Source: Alternaria dauci | Lineage: Eukaryota; Ascomycota; Dothideomycetes; Pleosporales; Pleosporaceae | Assembly: GCF_042100115.1 (NCBI RefSeq) | Contig: NC_091275.1 | Location: 310,001-374,000 of the forward strand | DNA length: 64,000 nt | Reading direction: 5' to 3' | Notes under the pieces: model-generated | What the model was told of the DNA's origin: nothing | Seen by the model: only the letters and a program-made list of their open reading frames with translations | Database searches by the model: none | Shown: positions 21,771 through 32,779 of the stretch, one piece after another | How positions within the stretch are numbered: position 1 is the first letter of the stretch | How the letters are laid out: every line of letters begins with the position of its first letter | Translations under genes and position numbers: made by a program

Positions 21771-24594
21771 CTCTGCTAAATACAGACTGCAAACTGAGAC
21801 TATCGCACGGCAAACTTCTACCCGCAGCAAAATAGACCACGTGCGGGATCCTAAACACCTGCGTTAGCTGAGTGTTTTCAGACGAGTCCAATGGTCGTAT
21901 CAACTTCCTACAAACCCGCTTCTCCCAAGTTTCGCATCCTTCTCCCTGTCGGGACGGAACTGGTTACATGCGTCCGATGCTTCAAACGCCTCACCAGTCT
22001 CCTATCCTTGACATAAGTCGAGAACGAGGCCGGCGTTCCTGGATAGCGAAAGAGGGATACATGCTAGTTTACAAGCATACTTCGATATGTAGTGGATTAT
22101 CCAATTCACTTGCAACAGAGTAAGGGAAGGGAAAGAGCTGCCACGCACGAGAGAGGAAGAAGGGGTACGGCCAGACGCCTATGACAGCTGCAGATGTCGC
22201 TGTAACGAGAGACCAACTGCGAAAACCAATCCTTGCAGAGCGAGCTTGTACTAACATTAGGGATCTAGGATGGACCACATGTGCATCAAAAGCACACGTG
22301 GTAGTTGGATAATTTGATGGAAGACGAACGACGATATCGCTTTCCTACCACTCAACCTCTGCCACGTCCACATCCTGCACAATATCAGCATGCGACAGTG
22401 TAAATGCTACCTACACTGCGTGTATAGCTTTCGTCAAGTTTCGCCATAGCCAGTATCTTTCCAGGCGCGCATTCAGACTTAGGGGAAGAGCATGACCAGC
22501 CATCAAGCCGCCGCTGCCAACAACGGTAGTCGATAAGCAGCGATGGGCTTACAGCTTAGCGGGAACGGTTACCCATGGCCTGCTGCGTCGGTTCATTGTT
22601 GAACGGAAAAGCCGAAAACCAGCGACAGTGATACAATTGAGCCTGAACATGCTCTAATCCCGTCGGCCAGATGTTTATACAATCAGACATGGAGGCGAGA
22701 GAACATGATTATAAGAAGGCTCGAGCAGTGTGCGCGTGCGTGCTCGGGTTGTACCGCGCTGCCTGGCTTTTTCATTTGTCGATCATCAGACAAGGGCCGA
22801 TGCTGAAGCGGGCGGAGGAATGTCAGGCATCATGCTTGAGACGAAACTACACGCCAGTCCATTTTCCTAATACTCCTCGGTCTCTCGTCAGCATTCCCTT
22901 ACCATCCTCAATCGCTCGTTCATCATGCGATGCCATGCAAACCCCAGACCACTCACCAGGTCGACCTGCCGATCACACCCTCAGCTGCACCCTCGAGTGA
23001 ACAAGCGCTCTCGTTGCATGCTGCGTAATCCACGCCGACATGCATACGTCACTACCTTGCTGGTACAGCCTGTGTGGAATTCTCAAATTTCGACAACAAC
23101 AAGGCCAAGGCGGAAACGACAATAGATATCTTTTGCTCCATGGCAGACGAAGGAACTTCACTGCCAAGGATGGTAGTAAGATCTGTAGGTGATTCGGTCC
23201 CCAACGGCATTGTGGAGTTCGATCCTGGTACGAAAGCTCCAGTGGGATAGCATTATGTCTTCACTTCTTCTACACCTCGAGTGCTGATCCAATCTTACTA
23301 GACAACCGCCCCAATTGGCAGCAGGCGATAGTAGCGATCTCTTCTGCCGCATCGTGTGATTCCCGAAACCATTGAGCATGAGTTTGGCGAGCGAGTTCAC
23401 GCCTCTGCTCTTGCTCCTTGACAACAACATGCACCCCAGACAGTGTGGAGACTTGCTTTGAACGAATCTTGACATCACCTACAACTAGAGGCTAGAAGAG
23501 TTATCTGTGAAGGACTATACCAACACCGTCGCCCGTATCCAGACACTAAACGAGCGAGACGATAAAGCAACAAAGATTGCGACACGAGACACAAAACGCG
23601 CTGGAACGAGCTCTGCACACCATGCAGTGATGTATTGGCGAGCAGAACAGTCGGCAAGCAGGGTGCCTTTGGACCCCAGCCTGACCACAGACTTATTGTC
23701 CAAGTTGATGCAGCTAGACCAGACGGATACCCTAAGGATACCTCAAGCCTACGGTAGAGGCTCGCCACAGGTCGATGTCAACTGAAGTCAGTCAGAGCCA
23801 TCATCCGCTGCCGCTGGCTGGTGTCTTCAAAGATGCGGTGCAGACAGGGATTAATCAAGTTAACAGGGCCGCGATTCCATGCCTCCGTGTTAGCTCTGAC
23901 CGGCTACTCGATGATTTGCGACAGAGCTTGCTCAGCTTAACAATCGATACTCTGAACAGAGGAGGGCGAAGGAGGTGCTGTAATGAAGCAGATGCGATCC
24001 GACGGCGCAATGCGCTGTATTGCTATTGGTGGGGCGAGGAATACGGTTCATACGGTGCATACGGTGAATACGGTACATACGGCGGATACGGCGCACACCG
24101 CGCATACAGTGGACCCGGTGCACACGGTACATACGCTGAACACGTGGATATAGTAAACTGCAAAAACGGCCGAAATACGGACGTTCGTCAGATGAGCTCA
24201 GGTACTCGCCGAACGACTTGGCAAATTTACCGGATAATGCTTGTGTACATGTGCGTCGTGGTAGGACGGCTAGCGTGATTATCTGTGGCGTCAGAGCCCC
24301 ACGGCTACCAGGAGTGCTGGCAAACTCCCGGACCTACCGTCGACTAGGTCGCGAGAGGCACGTTTCCGTTACAGGTGCAGACACGGAACACCTCAGGTTC
24401 CGGCGGCTCGCTGGCCTTCTCAGGGCGTTGCTTGGACCGAGATGTCGTTGTGGTGCACGAATGAGCCAGCACTGCGGCGACACTATGGCACATGAAGGGG
24501 CTGTTCGATTCGCTAATAAACCACGCTGTTGCAGCACTGGATTCGCCACCTAGCAAACCTTCCCTGCTGTTTGAGTCTTGCTTTGTTATCAGGC
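21771..24594. other. Gene-free stretch
   Basis: No recognised gene. Short frames on both strands lack motifs. It contains the 9-bp tandem repeat at 24041-24142. A coding exon upstream of the 24595 gene could exist but was not identified. Confidence 0.4.
24041..24142 (+). repeat. 9-bp tandem repeat, Tyr-Gly coding on the plus strand
   Basis: About eleven diverging copies of a unit like ATACGGTGC. In the plus-strand frame 23775-24278 it reads YGSYGAYGEYGTYGGYGA and then decays (HRAYSGPGAHGTYAE). That frame has no signal peptide and no regularly spaced Lys-Arg cleavage sites, so it may be only a minisatellite. Confidence 0.75.
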
Positions 24595-25036
24595 ATGCCT
24601 TCTGGACCGCTTGTCTCGAGACGATGCGCGGATGACAACGACCCCAAGTGCCACAAACTTGTTGACGATCACCTCAAGACAGCTGTACCAGCCGCTATTC
24701 TTGGAAGGTAATGTTGCACTAGCATACGTTTTTCTCCACCTTCACCTTCTGACGGTTATCAGTGTCCTTCCTGTTGGTGCTATCGTTATCCTATGCTTCC
24801 TTAGAAGACACCAGAGACAGGCCAAAGCTGAGGGGAATAAGGCGCGAGAGTCACTAGAGATTGAGATTGACGATCTTGAGCACATTCCTAAGGTGCTACG
24901 CGTCACCCATGAGGATGGTTTTGGCAGGGAGTCGATACACAAACCCGGCCGCCCAGGAGCTGCAGGCCCACGAAAGAAGCACGATAACCCAGCTTCTGAA
25001 GACTTGGGACGGCGTACATCGCTTGTGAACAGATGA
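24595..25036 (+). CDS. Small single-pass membrane protein, function unknown
   Basis: Two exons (24595-24707 and 24763-25036) with a 55-base GT-AG intron give 128 residues. The layout is a short polar N-terminus (CADDNDPKCHK), one membrane helix (TAVPAAILGSVLPVGAIVIL), a basic stop-transfer stretch (RRHQRQAK), then a hydrophilic tail with acidic (EIEIDDLE) and basic Gly-rich parts. This resembles a widespread fungal group of single-TM proteins with a DDND-Cys head and a long cytoplasmic tail. Members as I know them are two to three times longer, so this copy looks shortened. TTATCAG just before the ATG resembles a 3' splice site, so an upstream exon is possible. No enzymatic role is proposed. 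Confidence 0.6.
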
Positions 25037-26172
25037 GATGAGGTAGCCATTTTCGTGATAAACGCTCTCCTGTAGCCGAATACAGCACTTTTACCAACTC
25101 TATCGGACTCTAAAAAATTGAAATGTAATGTAGTGAAGCGGTGCATTCCCGTGACTAGTAGTGTTCCTCCGCATCTCTGGAGCTGATTGCGGTAGGACCG
25201 GAAAAATATTCAAGAGGTGTAGACGTTTGGGTATTCGATTGGAAACGTGATATGATTAAAGTGGGTCCCCGGGCAAATTTATAATACTAAGTCGCGGCAC
25301 TTATTCGTCCGTTGTAGGCCCAGCCTTGCAGCCGCACAAAACGAGCGGCTTCGCAAAGTCGGACTAATCGAGCCCGGATCGTCCTTCTAACTAAGCAGTA
25401 CTGTGCTTTGTTCAGACTGGTTTTGATCATAGAAGTCCACTGCTCTTCTAATAGCGCAGTTTACTAGCGCTATCCTGTTTTAACAACCCACGATAGATAA
25501 TAAGTCTTATTCGCAGGCCATCAATGCAACTCAGTACGATCGTCATCCCTACACAAGGAGAAAGCACACAAGGGTGCATTAATCCGAAACAACTGCTAAA
25601 GGATTTTCGCAGCGCAAGCTGCACCTACAAAGAAAAATACGAAGGTGCTTATGTAAAGGCCCGCAATGCTTTCTAGTGCGGCTGAAGTTTGGCCGATTCA
25701 CGCAAATTGAATAGCCCTTGCACGGCGTCTCGGATCTTTGCCAACATGCAGGTGTTGACCGGACTCTTCTGTAACCGCCTCGAAGTCTTAGCACTGCAGA
25801 ACATTGCAACGGGCCGAAGCAATCCCGCCTTGGTAGTGTGCTTGGAGCATGCCTCCACGAGAGCGTAGAGTCACTTTCCGGTCTCAGTGAAGGTCTGATG
25901 TATCGCGATAATAATTGGATCATGCTTCTACTGACCGAACCTCTGGCCAGGGAAGATGAGCTCCACCTCCCATGTCTCACTATATTGTGGAGCCAACCCC
26001 TGTCGCGGACTGAACTGTTTCTCTATAAAGCACTCTTATGTGTGCTCCATCTGTAAGTACACACAAGTGCTACAACGGCCTGGCAAACCAAGGCTTTACT
26101 CATTCCTACATTTTCAACTCTTGTGTCTGGCACACGATTGGCTTCAAACCATAGTTCCAATCTCCCAATATC
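25037..26172. other. Gene-free stretch
   Basis: No protein-like frame. It contains one diverged copy of the dispersed repeat at 25858. It is the likely upstream region of the P450 gene. Confidence 0.5.
25858..25920 (+). repeat. Dispersed TIR-like repeat, copy 6
   Basis: CGAGAGCGTAGAGTCACTTT, then CGGTCTCAGTGAAGGTCTGA and TGTATCGCGATAATAATTGG. It shares order and spacing with the left end of the MITE at 6682, about 19 kb away. Confidence 0.65.
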
Positions 26173-27808
26173 ATGTCTGGACTACCTGCCTTCGTCAGCG
26201 ATGCTCGAATTTCTCTGAATCCATGGGCGTTCGTGGCAATCGGGGTTATCTCCGTTTTGTTAGCAGTCTCATGTATCCGCTACTTGCCCCCGCGCCCTCG
26301 CATCGATGCACCAACAGTATTTCCTGAACTCGACACCAAATCCCAAGCAAAAAGCTACTCGAAAGACAGCAAAGCAGCCGTCCAAGCGGCCTATCGACTC
26401 TTGCAGCAAGGGCAGGCCATGGTCCGACTCATCGTGGCAGATGGTAGTGAAGTCGTCATGATGAACCATTGCTACTTGAAAGAGCTTCGATCCCTGCCTG
26501 ATACTGCAATCAGCGCAGAGACAGCAGTGAACAATAGCTTGGTATCGGGGTACTCTCACATCAAGGTGGTCGACGCTGTTGGACAGAACGCGATCCGCTC
26601 CGATCTCACACCCGGTCTTCCCCGCCTGATGCCTGTTATTGCATCTGAGGCCCACTCTGCGCTGAGAAGTTTCTTCCCCTGCGAATCTGAGGATTGGGTC
26701 CGGATTACGGCCTTTCAAAGCGTCCTGAGGTCCATTACTCAGGTTTCTGCTCGCCTCTTTGTTGGAGGAGACCTGTGTCGAGATGAGGCTTGGTTAAGCG
26801 TTGCATCCAAAGCAACTATATCAGCATTCGACACAGCTTACGCAATGAAACAATGGCCAGCTTGGTTGCGACCCATTACTTGCCATTACACGCCAGAGTA
26901 CAGGGCCCTTATGCAGGCTCGCAAGGAAGGAATTGAGATCTTGAAGAAGCACACAGCCACCGCCTCACAGAAGAATGGGGAGAGAAAGGAGAAAGAGGAT
27001 TATATCGTGACTTGGATATCCAACAAGAGGCCGCAATGGACCGAAAACTTTGCTGCGCAAGCTGACTTACAACTTGAACTCTCTGTCGCAGCCATTCATA
27101 CGACAACAATGGCCATGACGCACCTGCTCTACGACTTGGCTGCGAATCCGAAGTATATATCCATCCTTCGAGCGGAGATCAAAGAAGCTCTAGCAGCATC
27201 CAACAATCAGTACAACAAGGACTGCATCGTCAGGATGAGCAAGGTTGACAGCTTCATGATGGAATCACAAAGACTCCATCCCCCTGGTCTGACTACCTTC
27301 CAACGGTATGTCCTAGAAGATGTTATTCTGGCAGATGGCACGAGACTCCCAAAAGGCGCGACTATGGCTATCGACTCTTCAGCTCGGAATTTCGATCCCG
27401 CAATATGGGAGAACCCTGATCAGTTTGATGGCCTGCGCTTCTTCAAATTACGCAAGCAGTCCCAGAATAAAGCGAATCATCAGTTTGTGGCATCCAACCC
27501 TGACAATCTCGTTTGGGGTCAAGGAAGACATGCGTGTCCAGGTCAGTGCATCTTTTCTCATCCGTCTATGAGATGCTAACAGGCCATAGGGAGATTCTTT
27601 GCTGCGAACGAAATCAAGACCATCTTCGCCATGTTCATACTGGACTTCGATGTATCTTTTCCGGAGGGTGCGACGCGCCCAGACGATGTGGTAAACGGGA
27701 ACTTTGTACGTCACTCAGCCTCCGCACGAACCGATCAATCACGCTTACCATGTACAGATCACTCCAAGCAACACAGCTGAGATATTGATCAGGAGGGCTC
27801 AGGTGTAG
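26173..27808 (+). CDS. Cytochrome P450 monooxygenase
   Basis: Three exons (26173-27541, 27590-27705, 27758-27808) with 48- and 52-base introns give 511 residues. An N-terminal membrane anchor (PWAFVAIGVISVLLAVSCI) is followed by a Pro-rich hinge (PPRPRIDAPTVFP). The I-helix is of the AAIHTTTMAMTHLLYDL kind typical of fungal kaurene-oxidase-like P450s, which lacks the usual acid-alcohol pair of AGxDT. The K-helix ExxR is ESQR at 364-367. The heme loop is WGQGRHACPGRFFA with Cys-455 as axial ligand. It should hydroxylate or oxidise a hydrophobic metabolite at the ER membrane using NADPH-P450 reductase. It stands at the left edge of the putative cluster. The last two exons are short, as in relatives. 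The gene looks intact. Confidence 0.95.
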
Positions 27809-27932
27809 CGCCTACGTGTCATTGAAGCCTCTCCTGCATTCCGGGCAGATTAGCATGCACCGAGAGGCGGGCAGAGCGGTGTTAGACTAGAACAGAGTAG
27901 TATCTAACAATAGATTCCATAGTCTTCTTCTC

Positions 27933-28320
27933 TTACGTACTTGTTCTCGCTCGCTTCGTAGGACGCGGAAAGTTCCTTACTCTCTTTGCGCGATCTGGTC
28001 GATGTCTACTCTTCTTGCAACCAGGTGCATCCCCTTGCTTGTTGCAGCAATCCCACAAAAAGCCTTCCGGACACTCGTCTCGCACCTCTTCCGTATCGAT
28101 TGTACCATGAATTTCCTCTTCGTGATCGGCCCAGAAGTCACTGTCCCAATCTACGTCCAGAGAGCCTGAACAAGCTCAGTCAATTGCTACCTCTTCACAA
28201 AGGTCCTCTCTCAAGAAGAATATACAACTCACCGCTATACCATACGCAGCTGCTCTTGTGGTTGAGAAGAACGTCGTATTCCTTTTCGCATTGCACACGG
28301 ATCTCGAAACGCTGCCTGCT
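27933..28320 (-). CDS. C-terminal exons of a protein with a CHORD-like Cys/His motif (5' end unresolved)
   Basis: On the minus strand, one exon frame (about 28320-28233) joins across a 67-base GT-AG intron (28166-28232) to 28165-27933, ending at TAA. The protein reads FEIRVQCEKEYDVLLNHKSS, then VDWDSDFWADHDE-like sequence, HGTIDTEEVRDECPEGFLWD and CCNKQGDAPGC...RH, then a basic tail. The CC-x7-C-x5-H pattern after a W resembles the zinc-binding end seen in many fungal proteins of unknown role. No start codon is found: the frame upstream is closed by TGA, and acidic protein-like sequence just before it (28450-28325) lies in another frame and ends in TAG. The gene may have an unrecognised intron or be a damaged remnant. 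Confidence 0.5.
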
Positions 28321-28553
28321 TGCTAGTACATCGGATTGGGGTTGGAGTAGTCAGAGTCGTCCTCGGGTCCTGGATCCTCTGGGCTCTCATCGTCGGGATT
28401 CTCGCCGTTTCCGCTCGGTAGAAAGCGGATTTTGGTCAAGTGATTGGACACTGCGTCACATATCTTGCTGAATGTAGTATTCTTCCACGATCACGATTTG
28501 CTTCTTCTGAGCACGGTTGTAAATACAGCCATCATTTTCGTCTCGAAGCCTGG

Positions 28554-29366
28554 CTAAACACATGAACCTGATCCAATATGCACGAAACTGTTGATTTTGT
28601 TCCAGCCTGGTAGACCCCGACCTGCGCTGAGGATTGTCTGTATGCAATGCTTTGTGTGATCCCAACTCTTGGCATTCTCCTCCACCATGACTCCGAAATC
28701 TAGCGTAGCAGCTGACTGAGCCAGGAGATAAACGCAATGAGCAAAATGATGGCGCTCCGTTGTCCACACGACTGTTCCCATCTTGATATCCTTCCAATCT
28801 TCGTCTGTGATCTCGCTTTTGCCAGCAGGGTCGTGCCAGAATTGGAACGCCTCGTGGTTGAAAACCTCCATGACAGCTTCCCTGGCCAAGCTTACGTCGC
28901 AACGTCCGGGAAGCCAGCGATTACTCAACTCGTTGTATTGGCATTCGCGACTCGTGGCCTCTTCGGTAGAATTTCCACAGGACATGGGCAGGTTCTGAGT
29001 TGCAGTCCACGTTGAGCGCTGTATTACTCCGAACGTAGGAAGAATAGTTGCTGCTCCGATAATAGCAATTGTAACCACGAGCAAGCCCGCAGTGAATCGC
29101 CAACGCCATATGGATAATTTCTGTTTCGCGAGCTGATGCAGAAGAGACTGTTCGAATGGCTCTTCTGTTTCGTTACTTTCGTCGTTGCTTAACCCAGCAT
29201 AACGATGCGACGTTCGGAAACGGCCTAATAATAACGAGAAGAAGCCGCCAGAGCTTGTCCTTGTGCTATGGGTGGGCACTTCTCCATCCTTGAACTTGGT
29301 TGATGTCATGGAGCTTCCAGAGAGTGAATTTCGCTGCATACTGTTTTGCATTCTCGCACCTGCCAA
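28554..29366 (-). CDS. Single-TM protein with two HxxHC motifs, function unknown
   Basis: A single-exon gene of 270 residues. A Ser-rich cytoplasmic N-terminus (1-90) with a basic WRWRF end is followed by one membrane helix (about 92-113, AGLLVVTIAIIGAATILPTF). The outer/lumenal domain begins with Cys residues (SCGNSTEEATSRECQYNEL), contains a Trp-rich part (NRWLPGRCD, FQFWHDPAG) and two HxxHC motifs at 207-211 (HFAHC) and 237-241 (HTKHC). The same paired motif, with similar spacing, occurs in the UstYa-like protein encoded 2.3 kb away, though overall sequence differs. This belongs to a common family of uncharacterised proteins of plant-associated fungi. An oxidase-like role similar to UstYa is only an inference. 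Confidence 0.8.
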   Translation of the reverse strand: MAGARMQNSMQRNSLSGSSMTSTKFKDGEVPTHSTRTSSGGFFSLLLGRFRTSHRYAGLSNDESNETEEPFEQSLLHQLAKQKLSIWRWRFTAGLLVVTIAIIGAATILPTFGVIQRSTWTATQNLPMSCGNSTEEATSRECQYNELSNRWLPGRCDVSLAREAVMEVFNHEAFQFWHDPAGKSEITDEDWKDIKMGTVVWTTERHHFAHCVYLLAQSAATLDFGVMVEENAKSWDHTKHCIQTILSAGRGLPGWNKINSFVHIGSGSCV

Positions 29367-29787
29367 ATGGAGTAAACAAAAGCGTGATCTCGTAGAAGGA
29401 AGATATGTTGCAGGAAATCAGGCTGGTCAAAAGCGCTTGTTTCCCTTCATGGCTTTTCCTGACAAACATAACAATTTTAACACAGAGCCGAGGAATTACT
29501 TTACGGATAGCTGTGGCTCGATAAGTCCGCTCAGATGAATTCCGGGAGGAGCTGCACTCGATCGGAAATTGTAATGTCGGAATTGGCCATCGGAATGCGA
29601 GCCTTTCCCACTTGGTCCGCTCGGAAACAGAAACCCGAATGGCGTAGTCACGCATGTCTTGGAAGACAAACAAAAATCCTGGATAAATTATGATCGAGCA
29701 AAATAGTGATGATCAAGATTTCGAATAAATCTGCACATTGCGTGATCTTGGCACACATATTCGACAACTGACGATCTTGGCAACAAG

Positions 29788-31221
29788 ATGCGCTTGTGAG
29801 TGACGATTCGGCATACACGGACCTTAACAGGCAAATCTAACGCTTCTAACAGACCATCATTTCTAAAAGATTTGTTTGGGGAGGACCGAACGTATCAGGT
29901 TGTTCCCGAAGAAGAATCAAGGATCGCCGAAGATGAAACTCTAATGGAGGTGCCCAAAATGGACGTTCAAAACAGTCGAAAAGAATACCTGGACGGTATT
30001 CGAGGTCTCGCGTGCTTCATCGTATACGTTTGGCACTTTTCCTGGCCATATCAGCCCCAGACTTTCTACTCTTACGGATTGGATGACAACAATCGTGGTT
30101 TACTCCAGCTACCACTCTTCTCTCTTCTGTACGCCGGGGATGAAATAGTTCGCGTCTTTTTTGTGCTCTCTGGCTTTATCTTGTCGGAACGGCTGATGAA
30201 CTGTCATCAGAATGGCGATAGTGCCAAGCTTGCTGACCTGGTTTCTTCGATGGCCATTCGTCGTGGCTTCCGGCTCTTCTTACCGCCACTCTTCAGCAGT
30301 ATCATGACTCTGCTCTGCACCCTGTCCGGGCTCCTGCCAAGTCCAGGCGATGATTCGGTTGCAGACGGACATATCAGGACACCTGTTCGTAGGGCTACAT
30401 GGTCTGAACAGATCACTGACTGGTTGGAATGGGTTTTCCATCGGCTGCTGAATCCATGGCCTCCGACTCTCTCGCCTGTATCATCGCAATACGGGCCTCA
30501 ATTTTGGACAATTCCACACGAGTATCGCTGCTCAATGACCGTTTTCCTGATGGTTGTGGCCCTCGCACCGGTCAGACGTCGCCTACGAATTCCGATCCTG
30601 TCGTCTCTTTCCATCTATTGTATGTTTCTCAGGCGCCGACAAGAAGAGCTTTCGTTGTTCCTGTTTGGCATGGTGCTCGTCGATCTTGAACATCGTCGTC
30701 AAACCCAACCACACCTTTCGGAACTTAGGCGCCTCCGGGGGATTGTAACGGTCTCAGCAATAGTTTCAAGGTGGCTGATTTTTCTATTCGGGCTATATCT
30801 TCTGTCCTGGCCTCCCAACCTTGGCTATAAGTCCTCTGCATACAGACTGTTAGGTCGTATTGACAAACAGCATAATCACTGGCATAACGTCGGTGCTTGT
30901 CTGACACTTTACGCTGTGCTTCGCATAGAAAGTCTCAAGCGTTTTCTTTCAAAGAGTGTGGTTTTGTACCTTGGGCGCATCTCGTTTGCCCTTTATTGTG
31001 TCCACTATATCGTCAACATGGTCTTCGGGCGGATGATGCTCGATCTTGCGTGGAATTTGATCGGAAAGGAGACGGAGCGAAGATATCAGTTGGGATTCTT
31101 CATCGCATTTGCATTGACAACGCCGCTAGTCATCTTTGCATCTCATGTCTTCTGCGCTGCTATTGACACGACATCCATTCGCTTCTCGAAGTTTGTCCAT
31201 CGAAGATTAACTTGTAGGTAG
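29788..31221 (+). CDS. Acyltransferase-3 family integral membrane protein
   Basis: A tiny first exon (29788-29795, ATGCGCTT), a 57-base intron (29796-29852) and a long second exon (29853-31221) give 458 residues. Without the intron the frame begins only at a GTG, so the split start is preferred. After a hydrophilic N-terminus the signature YLDGIRGLACFIVYVWHFSW carries the His of the acyltransferase-3 active region. About ten hydrophobic segments follow, with FFVLSGFILSERL, QFWTIPHEYRCSM and the late LGRISFALYCVHYIVN motif. Such enzymes transfer acyl groups from acyl-CoA to lipids, sugars or secondary metabolites at a membrane. Its place beside P450 and UstYa genes suggests a tailoring acyltransferase. 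It appears intact. Confidence 0.93.
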
Positions 31222-31706
31222 AATGGGTGAGTACAATGGTAAAAGAGGATGTTTCTGCTCTTCACTTCCTAATACGTGATTTTGGTCGTTTAGTGTATCT
31301 GGCACGATAGCAGTCTATTGCCCTACCATCGCGATCGATCTTGCTCGAACATGAAACTCTACATCTACTTTGTGTGTTCTGCATCCAAACTTCGTAACGC
31401 ATGTCACAAACACGGTTCGTTCGAGACTAGGCGATGTGGCAAAGTTTCCGGTCTTTGCTTTAACCTTTGGAGTTTAGGGTGGGCAGGATTGTTCCCACAG
31501 CGATTTGCATCTACCAGTAATACCGGCATCTTCGGATAAAACCCTTCATACACGGAAATGGATCCGGTCGGTTTCGCATAGCCGTAGGTAAACTCCAACC
31601 TATTATCTCGAGTTCCAATAATGCGAGAGAGCATTTTAGGGAAAGAACCTACATTGATATATACGATTTAGCCTTGTGTTGCCAGAAGCACTCATTCTTC
31701 GTAAAC

Positions 31707-32779
31707 ATGCCTATCCACGAAGAGAAATTCCGCGACGACAGATCATCACAGACATCGCTTCACGACTTGCAGCATGAATATCTCAAAGAAGCACACTTGT
31801 TGCGGTCAGAACCACTCAACTTCAGGAAACACTTTACCTCACAAAAGTCTCCAACCCGAAGGTCACGATGGCAGTCCTTGTTCCATATCCTGCAGGCTGC
31901 ATTCTTTCTCAGTGCTATAGTTTGCATGTGGATCATAGCTTTACAATCCCTCCGAGCTACATCAGTCTCAAGACCAATCCATGGTTCTTCAAAAGGCGAA
32001 GCTAAAGACTCGATCAGTTCAGGCTTCGGAGAAGGAGGCTATACGTTAGCCGAAGACATTTCTGGCCAGGTGCCTAGATGTACGTACATAAGGCTTGACT
32101 CTATAGAAACGCAATAAATCGGAACTGACGTCTTCCAGTCGACACCCAGCTTTGGATGTTTTGGAATGACTCCAAGCTCCAGATCGAAGATCCGCGAAAG
32201 GCAACCCATGAAGATGAGGTGTCTCTCCGCAAAGCATGGGAAAGCATTGTACCTGGTATGCACACATCCGAGCAATGTCGCCGAAGGATAGAGACTGACA
32301 ATGTTGTTCAAGAGGGCAACGGATTCATCACCGTAAAAGATCCTGCGTCTCCAGTTTTGCCCCCGCCTATCAATCGACCGGCTGGCTCTGACATGGACCG
32401 CTTTTGCCTTACTGTTTTTCATCAACTACATTGTTTGGTAGGTTTCCTATCATCAAAACACGTATATCCCTGTGGAAAAGGTACTGATTTGTCATGCTAG
32501 CGTGGGATCCAAGAAGCATTTTACAAATTCGTCAAGGATCCCAACACAGAACCGGAGTTGGGCCACTTCAATCATTGCGTCGACTACCTACGTGAAGGCA
32601 TCATGTGCTATGGCGACACGGCACTCGAAGGCCAAAGTACCTACACCTCTAAGGAGAGAGCGAATGGCAACGGCTCGAATCATGTTTGTAAGAACTTCAG
32701 GACAGTTCTGGATTGGGCAAACATGCGAAGCTCGAAGAGATTGTCCAGACTGCACAATGAGCACACATCCAACGCATAA
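31707..32779 (+). CDS. UstYa-like (DUF3328) membrane protein
   Basis: Three exons (31707-32079, 32139-32437, 32501-32779) with 59- and 63-base introns give 316 residues. A polar N-terminus is followed by one membrane helix (about 57-80, LFHILQAAFFLSAIVCMWII), then the lumenal DUF3328 domain with the two hallmark motifs HQLHC (219-223) and HFNHC (246-250), the latter in HFNHCVDYLREGIMCYGDTA, and a C-terminal HVCKNF motif. UstYa and relatives are oxidases acting with fungal RiPP pathways (ustiloxin, phomopsin, asperipin, victorin types), catalysing oxidative cyclisation or hydroxylation of the core peptide; some serve other pathways. All key His/Cys are present, so it looks functional. It is the strongest indicator of biosynthesis here. 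Confidence 0.93.

Noticed and set aside
23206..23240. B-box-like GTTCGATCC suggesting a tRNA gene
   Set aside because: No matching A box, acceptor stem or cloverleaf could be built around it.
23932..24132. Arg/His-rich minus-strand frame across the 9-bp repeat
   Set aside because: A by-product of the tandem repeat read in reverse; no other coding evidence.
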